Source of the DNA: Bacteroidia bacterium
Lineage (GTDB): Bacteria; Bacteroidota; Bacteroidia; Bacteroidales; Azobacteroidaceae
DNA: 39,257 nt
NCBI GenBank assembly: GCA_025996895.1
Contig: BNTW01000020.1
Coordinates: 1-39,257 of the forward strand
Direction: 5' to 3'
A program made the position numbers and the translations under genes. Shown here in pieces: positions 24,891 through 32,734 of this stretch. Position 1 is the first letter of the stretch. The number at the start of each line of letters is the position of its first letter. The notes beneath the pieces were generated by a model. It saw only the letters and a list, made by a program, of their open reading frames with translations, searched no databases and had not been told where the DNA came from.

Positions 24891-26110
24891 ACGATTTTCC
24901 TTTAATTGGTCAAATTATTGTCTTTTTCAAGCTGATTTTTATAAAGAAAGAAAAATTGAAAGAGATAAAAAGAGCAGATATCAATGCTTCTTTAATTGGG
25001 GCTGCATTGATAATTGCAGTTGGTACGGCTTGGTTTAATATTCAAAATACATATGTATGCAAAACAGATGCAAAAACAAATATCATATTTGTCATATCTG
25101 TTTGTATTTTAACTATTTTATTTTTCATATCAACAATCCGATTGATAAATTTATTATTAATAAATATTTCGGAAAATCAAAGTGCAGACTGCCCTCCGTC
25201 TGCACTTTTGCGCTGCAAAGATGTAATTAAAGATTTATTATTTCAAGATAGATTTGATGATGTTGAAAAACTGATAAAAGAGCAAATTAAAAATTTCACA
25301 AAGCACCAAGATTTTGCGACAAAATTTAAAAATGTTACAAATAAGACAGAATTAAAATTAGATGCAATAAAAACCGATGCTGGAAATTCTGTCGGCGGAA
25401 GATATAGATGTGTTCTGTCAAATCCTGATTATTATAAAAAAGATGAAGTACAGACAAAAAGTTTGGTTAGGTATTTCCTTTTGTTTTATAAAGATGCACA
25501 AGTAAATAGATTTAAAAGAATATTTTCTTTGCCGATTGAAAGTAAAAATAATGGAGATGTTGCGAAAGGCAAGGATGAAGAACAGTGTAAACTATTTCTT
25601 TATTATATAATTGCTAATATAATAGCAGGAGTAGATACTCGTATTTTAATATATAAAAACGGGAATCCTAATTTTTTCAAAGCATTAGATTATGTAATTG
25701 CTGAAAATTTTGATGCAGACCTCAAAAAAACTAAATTGTATTTTTCATACGAAAAAGAGGGCGACACTGATGATTGGGCATTGTGTAGTACAGATAGTTA
25801 TCTAATCAATATAATACGAAACGATTTCAAAGCGCGTTTAGAATATCAAGAAAATAGTAATAATTGTTGTTTAAAGATAACTGAAAAAAGAGATGAAAAT
25901 TATAAACACCTTTTAAGGTTATTGGGCATTTACAATTCTACTAATCAAGAAATCGATGCAGGTACAGAGTTGGCAATAGTACAAAAGGTATTGGAATATG
26001 TCAATGACGCTGATGTTTGCTCTGATGATGATACAAAAAAACATGCACAATCATTACTGAAACAATGGATTTCAGATATTCCAAAACAGAAAAACAGCAA
26101 GAAGGCATGA
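24887..26110 (+). CDS. Two-TM protein with unknown conserved soluble domain, paralog 1
   Basis: 407 residues. Membrane segments are at about 34-50 and 66-94, and possibly one at 7-19. A soluble domain of about 300 residues follows, mostly alpha/beta. Paralog 2 downstream shares NS[VI]GGR[YF].CV..NPDYYK, RIFSLP, N..AG[VI]DT, [TI]..DYVI, K[TS]KLYFSY, LC.TD and DF..R.E. I do not recognise the domain. Start and stop overlap neighbours by ATGA on both sides, so it is translated in line with the transporter and radical SAM genes. Both copies are AT-rich like the rSAM gene. A signalling or scaffold role at the membrane is conceivable but unproven. Confidence 0.75.
   Translation: MNDFPLIGQIIVFFKLIFIKKEKLKEIKRADINASLIGAALIIAVGTAWFNIQNTYVCKTDAKTNIIFVISVCILTILFFISTIRLINLLLINISENQSADCPPSALLRCKDVIKDLLFQDRFDDVEKLIKEQIKNFTKHQDFATKFKNVTNKTELKLDAIKTDAGNSVGGRYRCVLSNPDYYKKDEVQTKSLVRYFLLFYKDAQVNRFKRIFSLPIESKNNGDVAKGKDEEQCKLFLYYIIANIIAGVDTRILIYKNGNPNFFKALDYVIAENFDADLKKTKLYFSYEKEGDTDDWALCSTDSYLINIIRNDFKARLEYQENSNNCCLKITEKRDENYKHLLRLLGIYNSTNQEIDAGTELAIVQKVLEYVNDADVCSDDDTKKHAQSLLKQWISDIPKQKNSKKA
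25180..25207. repeat. Palindromic hairpin inside the paralog-1 gene
   Basis: AAGTGCAGAC and GTCTGCACTT form a perfect 10-bp stem around an 8-nt loop. It is in-frame, encodes SADCPPSALL right after the second membrane segment, and has no counterpart in paralog 2. It looks like a small REP-type insertion. Confidence 0.6.
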
Positions 26111-27285
26111 ATTATAATTTTTTTAAAGGAGCTATGCAATTTGCTTTTGACATTTGGACAAAAGATGTAACATCAGAAAATTATAAGGAAGAAATCAAAA
26201 AAGCACAGAGTTATTGTTGGCTATTTTTTATTTCTGTACTTGTTTCGGCAACTGTCTATGTGGTTTTTGAAAAACCAGAAAATGATTTTCATTTAATTTC
26301 TAATCTCATATTGGTATGGCTTTTTTTATCATTTTTACCATTGATATTTGGATTTATACTGTTGCTGTCCAAAATAGAAAAAATTCATTTATCCACAAAA
26401 TCAGAATGCAATTCTATTCATAAGTGTAAAGCAGCAATTAAAGAATCTATCATTGATAAAGATTTTATTCACATAAAACAATTTACAAAAGAGCAATTGC
26501 AAAAATATGAAGATTATAAGAACTTTATTGTTGCTTTTGAAGAATCCACTCAGATTAAGCCAGAAGTCTTCGGTACCATTAATAAAGATGGATTAAATTC
26601 AATTGGTGGCAGATTTCAATGTGTTATAGCAAATCCGGATTATTATAAAGGCGATGTTAAAAAAGTGAATGGTTTAATACAATATTTTTTGGGGAATTAT
26701 CAAATTGCTTCAAACAACCAATATGTTAGAATTTTTTCATTACCAATGCGAGAAAGTCGGAACATATTAACAGAACAAGAAAATGAGGTTTTATTTTTTT
26801 ATGTTCTTTCAAATGTTTGCGCAGGCATAGACACCTATGTTTTAGAAGTTGAATTAGATAAGCCGTATGAGTTTTTTAAAACTATTGATTATGTTATTGG
26901 CGATGTTTTTGATAGTAAAACAGGTTTAAAGAAAAGTAAACTATATTTTTCATATGCAATAGACGATAAAAACCGAAATAATATTTTATGTACTACTGAT
27001 GATTGTTTACTACATTTGATGCAGAGTGATTTTAATGTTCGACAAGAAATTTGTAATAATTCAAACACAGACGATAGGTGCATGAAAATCACAAATAAAA
27101 AAGATAAAGAATATAATGATTTAGTAAAAATTCTTGGTTTTTCAAAGGAAAAAGAATCCCAAGTTTTAACGACATTCAAAAATAGATTAGATGAAAAAAA
27201 TGAAGATGGGATAAATTATAGGAACATTGGCAACACGATTGCGAATGAAGCAATTAAGATAATAAACTCGTTGATTTCTAAATAA
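26107..27285 (+). CDS. Two-TM protein with unknown conserved soluble domain, paralog 2
   Basis: 392 residues from the ATG at 26107, whose ATGA overlaps the stop of paralog 1; an earlier ATG would overlap paralog 1 by 46 bp. Membrane segments lie at about 35-53 and 63-88. The soluble domain carries the same motifs as paralog 1: NSIGGRFQCVIANPDYYKGD (164-183), RIFSLP (208-213), AGIDTYVL (239-246), DYVIGDVF and LCTTDDCLLHLMQSDFNVRQE. The pair is a duplication that has diverged strongly, suggesting a heteromeric membrane complex. No catalytic motif is recognised. Its stop overlaps the radical SAM start by 1 nt (TAATG). Confidence 0.75.
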   Translation: MNYNFFKGAMQFAFDIWTKDVTSENYKEEIKKAQSYCWLFFISVLVSATVYVVFEKPENDFHLISNLILVWLFLSFLPLIFGFILLLSKIEKIHLSTKSECNSIHKCKAAIKESIIDKDFIHIKQFTKEQLQKYEDYKNFIVAFEESTQIKPEVFGTINKDGLNSIGGRFQCVIANPDYYKGDVKKVNGLIQYFLGNYQIASNNQYVRIFSLPMRESRNILTEQENEVLFFYVLSNVCAGIDTYVLEVELDKPYEFFKTIDYVIGDVFDSKTGLKKSKLYFSYAIDDKNRNNILCTTDDCLLHLMQSDFNVRQEICNNSNTDDRCMKITNKKDKEYNDLVKILGFSKEKESQVLTTFKNRLDEKNEDGINYRNIGNTIANEAIKIINSLISK

Positions 27286-28430
27286 TGACAAAAAACATAA
27301 ATAACATTATCGGTTGGGGAATTTCAAAAGAAAAACTCCATTCCAAATTATCTGATGGGACTTATAAGTTGCAAACATTGGATATTGACTTTGGAACAAA
27401 ATGCAGTTTGCATTGTCCTCATTGTTTTAAAAGTAAATTCAATCAAAATGAAAGCAAAGGAAACGCCTTAACTTTTGATGAAACAAAGAAAATCATTTTG
27501 CAAGCCAAAGAATTAGGGTTGGAAAGTATCAAAATTTTAGGTGCAGGCGACCCATTGGAAAACGAAGATTTTTTGGATTTTGTCAAGTTCAATTCTTCAT
27601 TAGATATACACACTTGCGTTTTTACCAAAGGACACATTTTAGGCAATGACGAATTGGCAAAAAAATACAATCAAAAGTACGGAATTACCAATGCTCGCGA
27701 TTTAGCGAAAGAATTATACAACTTGAAAACGAGTATTTTGTTGGGTTTTAATTCTTTCAAAGAAGACACACAATTAGATTTCGTAGGCTTGCCAAAATTT
27801 GATTATTATAATTATCGAGAGAGTGCATTAAAGTTGTTGATAGAATTGGGATTTAATTCATTCAAAGAAAATACGGCTACTCGTTTGGCTTTGATTTGCG
27901 CACCGTACAAATTGAGTAATATTGACGAGGTTTTTGACATATATAAATTTGGTAAAGAGCAAAATATCTATGTTGCCGCTTGCCCTTCAACGGTAAGTGG
28001 TATGGGACATTCCGAACAAGAGCAGATACAAAAACAAAAAGGCGAATTTTATAATAAGTCTATTGATTTGTACACTAAAATTTATGTTTGGGCTATAAAC
28101 AATGGATATGTAACAAAAGAAGATTTTGAAAAAGATGGCGTTTCGTTGTATCCGGGTGCTCATATATGTAATCAAGTTGCAGCAGGTTTATATATTATTT
28201 GGGATGGTAAAGTAATGGTTTGTCCCGGTTTGGACGGTGCAGATGCGATAGTTTATGAAGATGTTCGCAAAAAGCCGTTAAAAGAAATTTGGATAGATAG
28301 CCCCAATTATCAGCGAGCAGGAATGATTGATAAATTTAATTTTCAATGCGTTGCACGAGAAAAGGAATTATTTAATAATGATAATTTTTATTCGATAGTT
28401 TATAAAAAAGTTTTAGAGGCAATACAATGA
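27285..28430 (+). CDS. Radical SAM protein with incomplete SPASM/twitch-like tail
   Basis: 381 residues. The [4Fe-4S] SAM site is CSLHCPHC (Cys40, 44, 47). GAGDP (86-90) is the SAM-binding glycine motif. The C-terminus has a few further cysteines in HICNQ (295), VCPG (313) and FQCVAR (355), fewer than a full SPASM domain, so at most one auxiliary cluster. LGFNSFKE occurs twice (153-160 and 188-195), an internal repeat. Related enzymes modify peptides or other small substrates. No small precursor peptide gene is seen nearby. It is coupled to the membrane pair upstream and overlaps livH by 4 bp. Confidence 0.85.
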   Translation: MTKNINNIIGWGISKEKLHSKLSDGTYKLQTLDIDFGTKCSLHCPHCFKSKFNQNESKGNALTFDETKKIILQAKELGLESIKILGAGDPLENEDFLDFVKFNSSLDIHTCVFTKGHILGNDELAKKYNQKYGITNARDLAKELYNLKTSILLGFNSFKEDTQLDFVGLPKFDYYNYRESALKLLIELGFNSFKENTATRLALICAPYKLSNIDEVFDIYKFGKEQNIYVAACPSTVSGMGHSEQEQIQKQKGEFYNKSIDLYTKIYVWAINNGYVTKEDFEKDGVSLYPGAHICNQVAAGLYIIWDGKVMVCPGLDGADAIVYEDVRKKPLKEIWIDSPNYQRAGMIDKFNFQCVAREKELFNNDNFYSIVYKKVLEAIQ

Positions 28431-29305
28431 TTATGCAGATAATTTGCAACATATTATTAAGTTTCTTTATTTACACTTTAATAGCATTATCATTTGTATT
28501 GTGTTATTACCCAACCCGCTTTTTCCATATCGCCCATGCCATTACCCTAACCTTTTCCGCCTATTTCACCTATTTTTTTTCGCAGCAGTTGCATTTTCCA
28601 TTATATTTATCAATCCCATTAGCAATTATAGCCGCTACTGCCGTTGGAATGTTATCCGAAATTGCTTTATACAAACCATTACGGAAACGCAATGCCTCGC
28701 CAATGATACTGATGATTGCCTCGTTAGGACTTTACACCGTGCTGCAAAATGTGATTTCTATGCTTTGGGGCGATGATACCAAAAGCGTACGCACAGGCGA
28801 AATCAAAGTAGGCAACGAGTTTTTCGGGGCATATATTACCGATATTCAGATTATCACGATTGTAATTTGTTTGGCGTTGTTTTTGGCTTGTGTATTTTTT
28901 ATGAAATACAACAGGATTGGGCGTAATATTCGTGCAGTAGCCAGTAATCCGGAATTGAGTAATATTGTCGGTATCAATTCCGACAGGATTATTTTGTGGT
29001 CGTTTGGCATTGGTTCGGCATTGGCGGCGGTTGCCGGAATTTTGATTGCTTTCGATACGGATATGACACCTACGATGGGTTTTAATTGGCTGTTGTATGG
29101 CGTGGTGGCGATGATTATCGGCGGCGTAGGCAGTAATTGGGGATTGGTAGGCGGTGCTTTGCTGTTGGCAACGGCTCAACACCTATCGGCATACTACATA
29201 GGCAGTCAATGGATGGATGCCATTGCCTATATTATTCTGATTTTGTTTTTAATAGGAAAACCGCTCGGCTTTAGTGGCAAACGGTTGAAGAAAATAGAAA
29301 TATAA
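28427..29305 (+). CDS. livH: ABC transporter permease, LivH-like
   Basis: 292 residues, polytopic, with about eight hydrophobic segments. The family pattern is seen in YPTRFFHIAHAITLTFSAYF, MLSEIALYKPLRKRNASPMILMIASLGLY and NPELSNIVGINSDRIILWSFGIGSALAAVAGIL, which holds the permease-ATPase contact loop. The start ATGA overlaps the radical SAM stop. It pairs with LivM, 2 nt downstream. Confidence 0.87.
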   Translation: MIMQIICNILLSFFIYTLIALSFVLCYYPTRFFHIAHAITLTFSAYFTYFFSQQLHFPLYLSIPLAIIAATAVGMLSEIALYKPLRKRNASPMILMIASLGLYTVLQNVISMLWGDDTKSVRTGEIKVGNEFFGAYITDIQIITIVICLALFLACVFFMKYNRIGRNIRAVASNPELSNIVGINSDRIILWSFGIGSALAAVAGILIAFDTDMTPTMGFNWLLYGVVAMIIGGVGSNWGLVGGALLLATAQHLSAYYIGSQWMDAIAYIILILFLIGKPLGFSGKRLKKIEI

Positions 29306-29306
29306 G

Positions 29307-30182
29307 ATGGAATATCTGTTACATTTATTGATATTAGTCGGCATTTACGCAATGCTCTCGCAAAGTTTAAATCTCTCTGCGGGCTTTGGCGGAATGATTT
29401 CGCTTGCTCACGCAGGATTTTACGGAGTGGGTGCATATACCGCCGCTTTGCTTGCCGTCAATTTCGGGGTGCCTTTCTTGTTGGTCTTACCGATAGCGAT
29501 GCTGTTAAGCGGATTATTGGCGTTGGTTGTGTCCGCTATTGCTTTGCGCACGATAGACGACTATTTTATTATCTGCACTTTGGGTATTCAGGTCATTGTC
29601 TTTTCATTGATGAACAATTGGATGTCGCTCACCAAAGGACCGCTCGGCATTCCGGGTATTCCTGCCATTTCACTGTTTGGAGTTGCAATAGAAAGTAAAT
29701 GGGCATTTTTGCTTTTAACATTGTTTTTTGTCGCTTTGATATTCTTTTTCCTGAAAAAACTGACCGCCTCTTCATTTGGTCTTACTTTGCGGGCATTGAG
29801 CGAAGACGAAATTTTTACACAATCGTTAGGTAAAAATGTTTATTTGTCAAAAGTTATCTCTTTTACCGTTGGTGCGATGCTTGCCGCCGTTCCGGGAGTG
29901 CTTTACGCACACTATATCAGTTATATTGACCCGACAAGTTTTACAGTCGATGAATCTATTTTTATCCTTTCCATTGTCATTATCGGCGGTATGCGCAATT
30001 TATGGGGAAGTGTTATTGCGGCAGCGTTTCTTGTTTTTTTGCCCGAAGTCCTGCGCTTTGTCGGTATGCCGAATGCCATTGCTGCCAATATGCGGCAGAT
30101 TATTTATGGTGGGGTATTGATTTTTATGATGTTTCGGTATAGTCGGGGATTTGAACGGAAAGCTGCTGATAATCTTTTTTAG
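29307..30182 (+). CDS. livM: ABC transporter permease, LivM-like
   Basis: 291 residues, polytopic. Typical LivM features are MLSQSLNLSAGFGGMISLAHAGFYGVGAYTAALL, LRTIDDYFIICTLGIQVIVFSLMNNWMSLTKGPLGIPGIP and LRALSEDEIFTQSLGKNVYLSKVISFTVGAMLAAVPGVLYAHY. It is the last gene of the operon, 2 nt after livH, and is followed at 40 nt by a strong hairpin. Confidence 0.87.
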   Translation: MEYLLHLLILVGIYAMLSQSLNLSAGFGGMISLAHAGFYGVGAYTAALLAVNFGVPFLLVLPIAMLLSGLLALVVSAIALRTIDDYFIICTLGIQVIVFSLMNNWMSLTKGPLGIPGIPAISLFGVAIESKWAFLLLTLFFVALIFFFLKKLTASSFGLTLRALSEDEIFTQSLGKNVYLSKVISFTVGAMLAAVPGVLYAHYISYIDPTSFTVDESIFILSIVIIGGMRNLWGSVIAAAFLVFLPEVLRFVGMPNAIAANMRQIIYGGVLIFMMFRYSRGFERKAADNLF

Positions 30183-30221
30183 GCATCGGTGGGGAAAATG
30201 CGGGGAAAATTTCTCCAATCA

Positions 30222-30256
30222 AAAAGTCTAATTGACTGACTATCAATTAGACTTTT
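30222..30256. terminator. Terminator of the liv operon
   Basis: AAAAGTCTAATTG and CAATTAGACTTTT make a perfect 13-bp stem with a 9-nt loop and A/T-rich flanks, usable in both directions. It lies 40 nt after livM. Confidence 0.8.
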
Positions 30257-30370
30257 ACTTTTCTGATACCCAGAGCCGAATCCATAGAATACAAATGATA
30301 AAACATGGAGATAAATATATTACTTTCTCTATGGTTAAGTAAGTAATCTTTTATATCTTTGTAGTCAAAA

Positions 30371-30396
30371 GCCGTTCTTTGTATTTTGTGCAAAAT
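30371..30396 (+). repeat. Right terminal repeat of the inner element
   Basis: GCCGTTCTTTG followed by TATTTTGTGCAAAAT. It is an imperfect inverted copy of 14245-14265 and lies about 100 bp before the interrupted integrase codons. The interval 30257-30448 has no gene. Confidence 0.45.
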
Positions 30397-30493
30397 GAGG
30401 TAAAAGAAAGAAATTCGCTCGTTTCTAAACCGTTACCTGCTAAGATTTTTATTCTTGCAACTTGCTTGTTTTCAGTCGGAAAGAAAAATTCAT

Positions 30494-31474
30494 GTGTCTT
30501 GCGGTATGGAACGTTACCTTTTTGTCATCAATACCAGCCTCCGCTACAATACGTTTCAATCTCTCATTTGCTTTGTTATTTAGGGGCAAATCAAATATCA
30601 AATCATTGTCTTTTGTCCGCTTTCTGCCTGCTAACAAGTCAAGGGCGGGTTTTGCCAACGGTAAATATTCCTGCTTTTTAGTCTTTTGCTGTATGTATAT
30701 CAACATCGTTTCATTATTGACTTCCCGGATACGCTCCCATGTTAAGCCCTTTACATCTGAAAATCTTAATCCGGTGTAGCAACTGAATAAATAAGCGGTT
30801 TTAATCTCATCAAAAGGCGTTTTTGTGCCTATCAATGTTTTAACCTCATCTATTGTCAAAAAGGGGATTTCCGTTGAGGTATTTTTTGGTTTTAATTCCT
30901 TATTGATAGTGTCAAGTGGGTTTTTGGGTATAATCTCATCTTCAACCGCTCTTTTGAATACTACCTTTAATTTTCTCAAATAACAAACCTGTGTGTTTGC
31001 TGATAATTGGGCGGTTTTTATTCCGGCGGTATTTTTTAGGTAGTCGATAAAATCCAAACAAAATTTTTTATCCGCTTGTTTAATGGTGGTATTGGGGGCA
31101 AAGTCCTGTACAAACAAAACCAAGGTATCGTAACTTCTTTTTGTTTGTGGGTTTTTGCTGCCTGCTACGTGCTGGATATAATCTACAAGCAACATTTTTT
31201 GTTTTTTGTTACTTGTATTGCTTAGTCCATGTTCCGCTTTTTGCAAATCTACTATCCGTTGGCTTTGGATTGTTTTTACAATTTCAAGCGTTTGGCGGTT
31301 TTGTTCTTTATCCAATGGCGTTTTTTCTGGAATAAGATAGAGCTTCAAATAGTCCTTTTGCCGTGTCCCATTCAAATAGGTATCTAAAAAAATGGATTTA
31401 TTGCCATTTTTCATGTCCTTAAAGCGTATTCTTACCGGTTCCTTTACTTTTGGATGCTTCTTAATGTTACCCAT
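30494..31474 (-). pseudogene. N-terminal part of the split outer integrase
   Basis: 327 residues from ATG 31474 (MGNIKKHPKVKEPVRIRFKD). It holds the arm-binding and core-binding domains and catalytic Arg237 in CYTGLRFSDV, the Lys in QQKTKKQEYLPL, and His/Arg in FHTARH (323-327). After His327 the frame runs into inner-element DNA and stops 14 codons later (30449). The Gly-His and Tyr motifs are missing and lie at 13840-14006. A truncated protein may be made, but without the nucleophile Tyr it cannot recombine DNA. A promoter is visible upstream (31503-31536). Confidence 0.85.
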
Positions 31475-31502
31475 ATTGTAGAAATTTTATTGTTACCCGA
31501 TG

Positions 31503-31536
31503 CAAAGATACAACATCATTTTGAATAAGGGACAAA
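31503..31536 (-). promoter_or_regulatory. Promoter of the outer integrase
   Basis: On the minus strand, TTTG (31536-31533), 22 nt, TATCTTTG (31510-31503), about 30 nt before the integrase ATG. The TTTG box overlaps the candidate right attachment repeat, so integration could affect integrase expression. Confidence 0.5.
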
Positions 31537-31548
31537 CTGGGGACAAAA
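31529..31548 (+). repeat. Candidate right attachment site of the outer element
   Basis: GGGACAAACTGGGGACAAAA, 19 of 20 identical and in the same orientation as 8055-8074. Removal of the DNA between the two copies (23,474 bp) would bring tracr-like unit 2 and the partial third copy to about 258 bp apart. Confidence 0.55.
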
Positions 31549-31681
31549 AATAACATAAAAACAGAATGATAACAGAAAACAAAAGCATAATTTCAATTAC
31601 TAAAAATATGCTGTATATGTGGTTATATCTTACTTTTATTGTGCTTTTTTTAGCTTGTTATTTTCTTTCAAAAATCGGCAT

Positions 31682-31735
31682 GATTATTCCGTTGTGAAAA
31701 CATGTAAGGCGGGATTTTCATCTCGCCTTTTTCTT
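31682..31735 (+). ncRNA. Partial third tracrRNA-like copy
   Basis: 31682-31703 matches 7950-7971 of tracr-like unit 2 at 21 of 22 positions (T to G at one). It is followed by a terminator hairpin AAGGCG...CGCCTT (31706-31729) with a T run in the place where unit 2 has its own. The anti-repeat GCAATTCACAA is not present upstream. It is therefore a decayed or 5'-replaced copy, or a related terminator-bearing RNA. It lies between the outer element and the M23 peptidase gene, same orientation as units 1 and 2. Confidence 0.5.
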
Positions 31736-31765
31736 ATTATCTTTTTCGAATTAAAACCGTTTGTG

Positions 31766-32734
31766 TTACGACAATCGCAACGATTTTCCGACCCTCAAAG
31801 TAGTGGTGGGTTTTATATTATTCAATTTGCAGATTTTATTGATAGTCGTACCGTTTTTACGAGCAATAGAATATAAGGTATCGCCTGACCTAACGCGGTG
31901 ATAATGGATTTTGCCCGAACTGCCGGCTAAATAACGACCGGAAGAAGAATTATAGGCTTTGCCCGACTCACTTTTCTTAAAAACATAAAAATCGTCTTTG
32001 GTGCATAATTCTTCAAAATCAATGATCTCGCCCGGATTAATGGCTTGACCTAAAAACCGGAATTCAAAATGCAAATGTGAGCCGGTTGAACGGCCGGTAT
32101 TTCCACCCAATGCAATGGGTTGGCCGGCTTGCACTTGTTCGTCCTGCTCTACTAAAAACTTCGATAAATGGCCATACACGGTTTCCAAACCGTTGGGGTG
32201 GCGCAATACCAAATAATAGCCGTAACCTTTCCGTTCGTACTGTTTCACCCGCACTTTGCCGTCGAATGCCGCATAAACCGTATCACCAACTTGCAGTTTG
32301 AGGTCTGTGCCGTAATGAAATCTCCGCCGGCGCGGGCCATAATTAGACGTGATTTTCCCTTCTACAGGCATTATGAAACCGGAAACATCGATTTTGAATT
32401 CACTCGGAATATCAACACCTGCGTATGCTTTCACATATTCGGTATTCCAGCTATCATACAACTCGTCGGCCGGAAATATTTCGTCTTCTCTGTCTAATTC
32501 CATTTGAAGCAGCATCGAATCGACAGTGGCTTTATCGTAGCTCGGTCTTACCAGGTCGGCTAACAACTTGTTTATTCTACTTTCTTCTTTGCTGGATTCC
32601 GTAATGGTTTTTATTAGATTCCGAACATCTTCTTTTGACGGTTGATTTTGAGCTTGTACTCCCTGCACGGAAGTCAGCAAAATAAGTATTCCAACGATAC
32701 TGAAAAGGGTTGTTTGTATCTGTTTTTTAATCAT
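31766..32734 (-). CDS. LysM/M23 peptidoglycan endopeptidase
   Basis: 322 residues. It has a signal peptide (MIKKQIQTTLFSIVGILILL, AQ cut near 29), a helical linker, then a peptidase M23 (LytM) domain. The zinc ligands are His140 and Asp144 in FHYGTDLKL, His189 in YGHLS, and GSHLHFEF (His220/222). A C-terminal LysM domain (about 278-321, HRVRSGDTLYSIARKNGTTINKICKLNNI) binds peptidoglycan. It cuts cell-wall cross-links in the periplasm. It overlaps the ndk stop by 1 nt (TAATG), so the two are cotranscribed. Confidence 0.92.
   Translation of the reverse strand: MIKKQIQTTLFSIVGILILLTSVQGVQAQNQPSKEDVRNLIKTITESSKEESRINKLLADLVRPSYDKATVDSMLLQMELDREDEIFPADELYDSWNTEYVKAYAGVDIPSEFKIDVSGFIMPVEGKITSNYGPRRRRFHYGTDLKLQVGDTVYAAFDGKVRVKQYERKGYGYYLVLRHPNGLETVYGHLSKFLVEQDEQVQAGQPIALGGNTGRSTGSHLHFEFRFLGQAINPGEIIDFEELCTKDDFYVFKKSESGKAYNSSSGRYLAGSSGKIHYHRVRSGDTLYSIARKNGTTINKICKLNNIKPTTTLRVGKSLRLS

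Larger units (their letters stand above)
14007..30498. mobile_element. Inner mobilizable element inserted in an integrase gene
   Basis: About 16.5 kb lying between the two halves of the outer integrase gene. It holds two tandem tyrosine recombinases, HTH regulators, a MobC/relaxase module, an IS630 copy and a metabolic-type cargo operon. The limits come from the point where the integrase reading frame is lost on each side and can be rejoined, with TGTC shared. Related imperfect inverted sequences lie near both ends (14245-14265 and 30371-30396). It lacks conjugation (Tra) genes, so it would need a helper to transfer. The interval 14007-14304 contains no gene. Confidence 0.75.
8055..31548. mobile_element. 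Outer integrated element (about 7 kb plus a 16.5-kb insert)
   Basis: The proposed limits are a 20-bp direct repeat, GGGACAAATTGGGGACAAAA at 8055-8074 and the same with one T-to-C change at 31529-31548. Inside, on the minus strand, are an integrase (split into 30494-31474 and 13840-14006), an excisionase-like HTH gene, a gene II/X-type Rep and small unknown genes. No relaxase, capsid or Zot-like ATPase is seen among the outer genes. This fits an integrative element with a rolling-circle type replication protein. The ends are inferred from the repeats only. An alternative flank is the 11-bp direct repeat CTAAAAATATG at 8039-8049 and 31600-31610. Confidence 0.65.
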
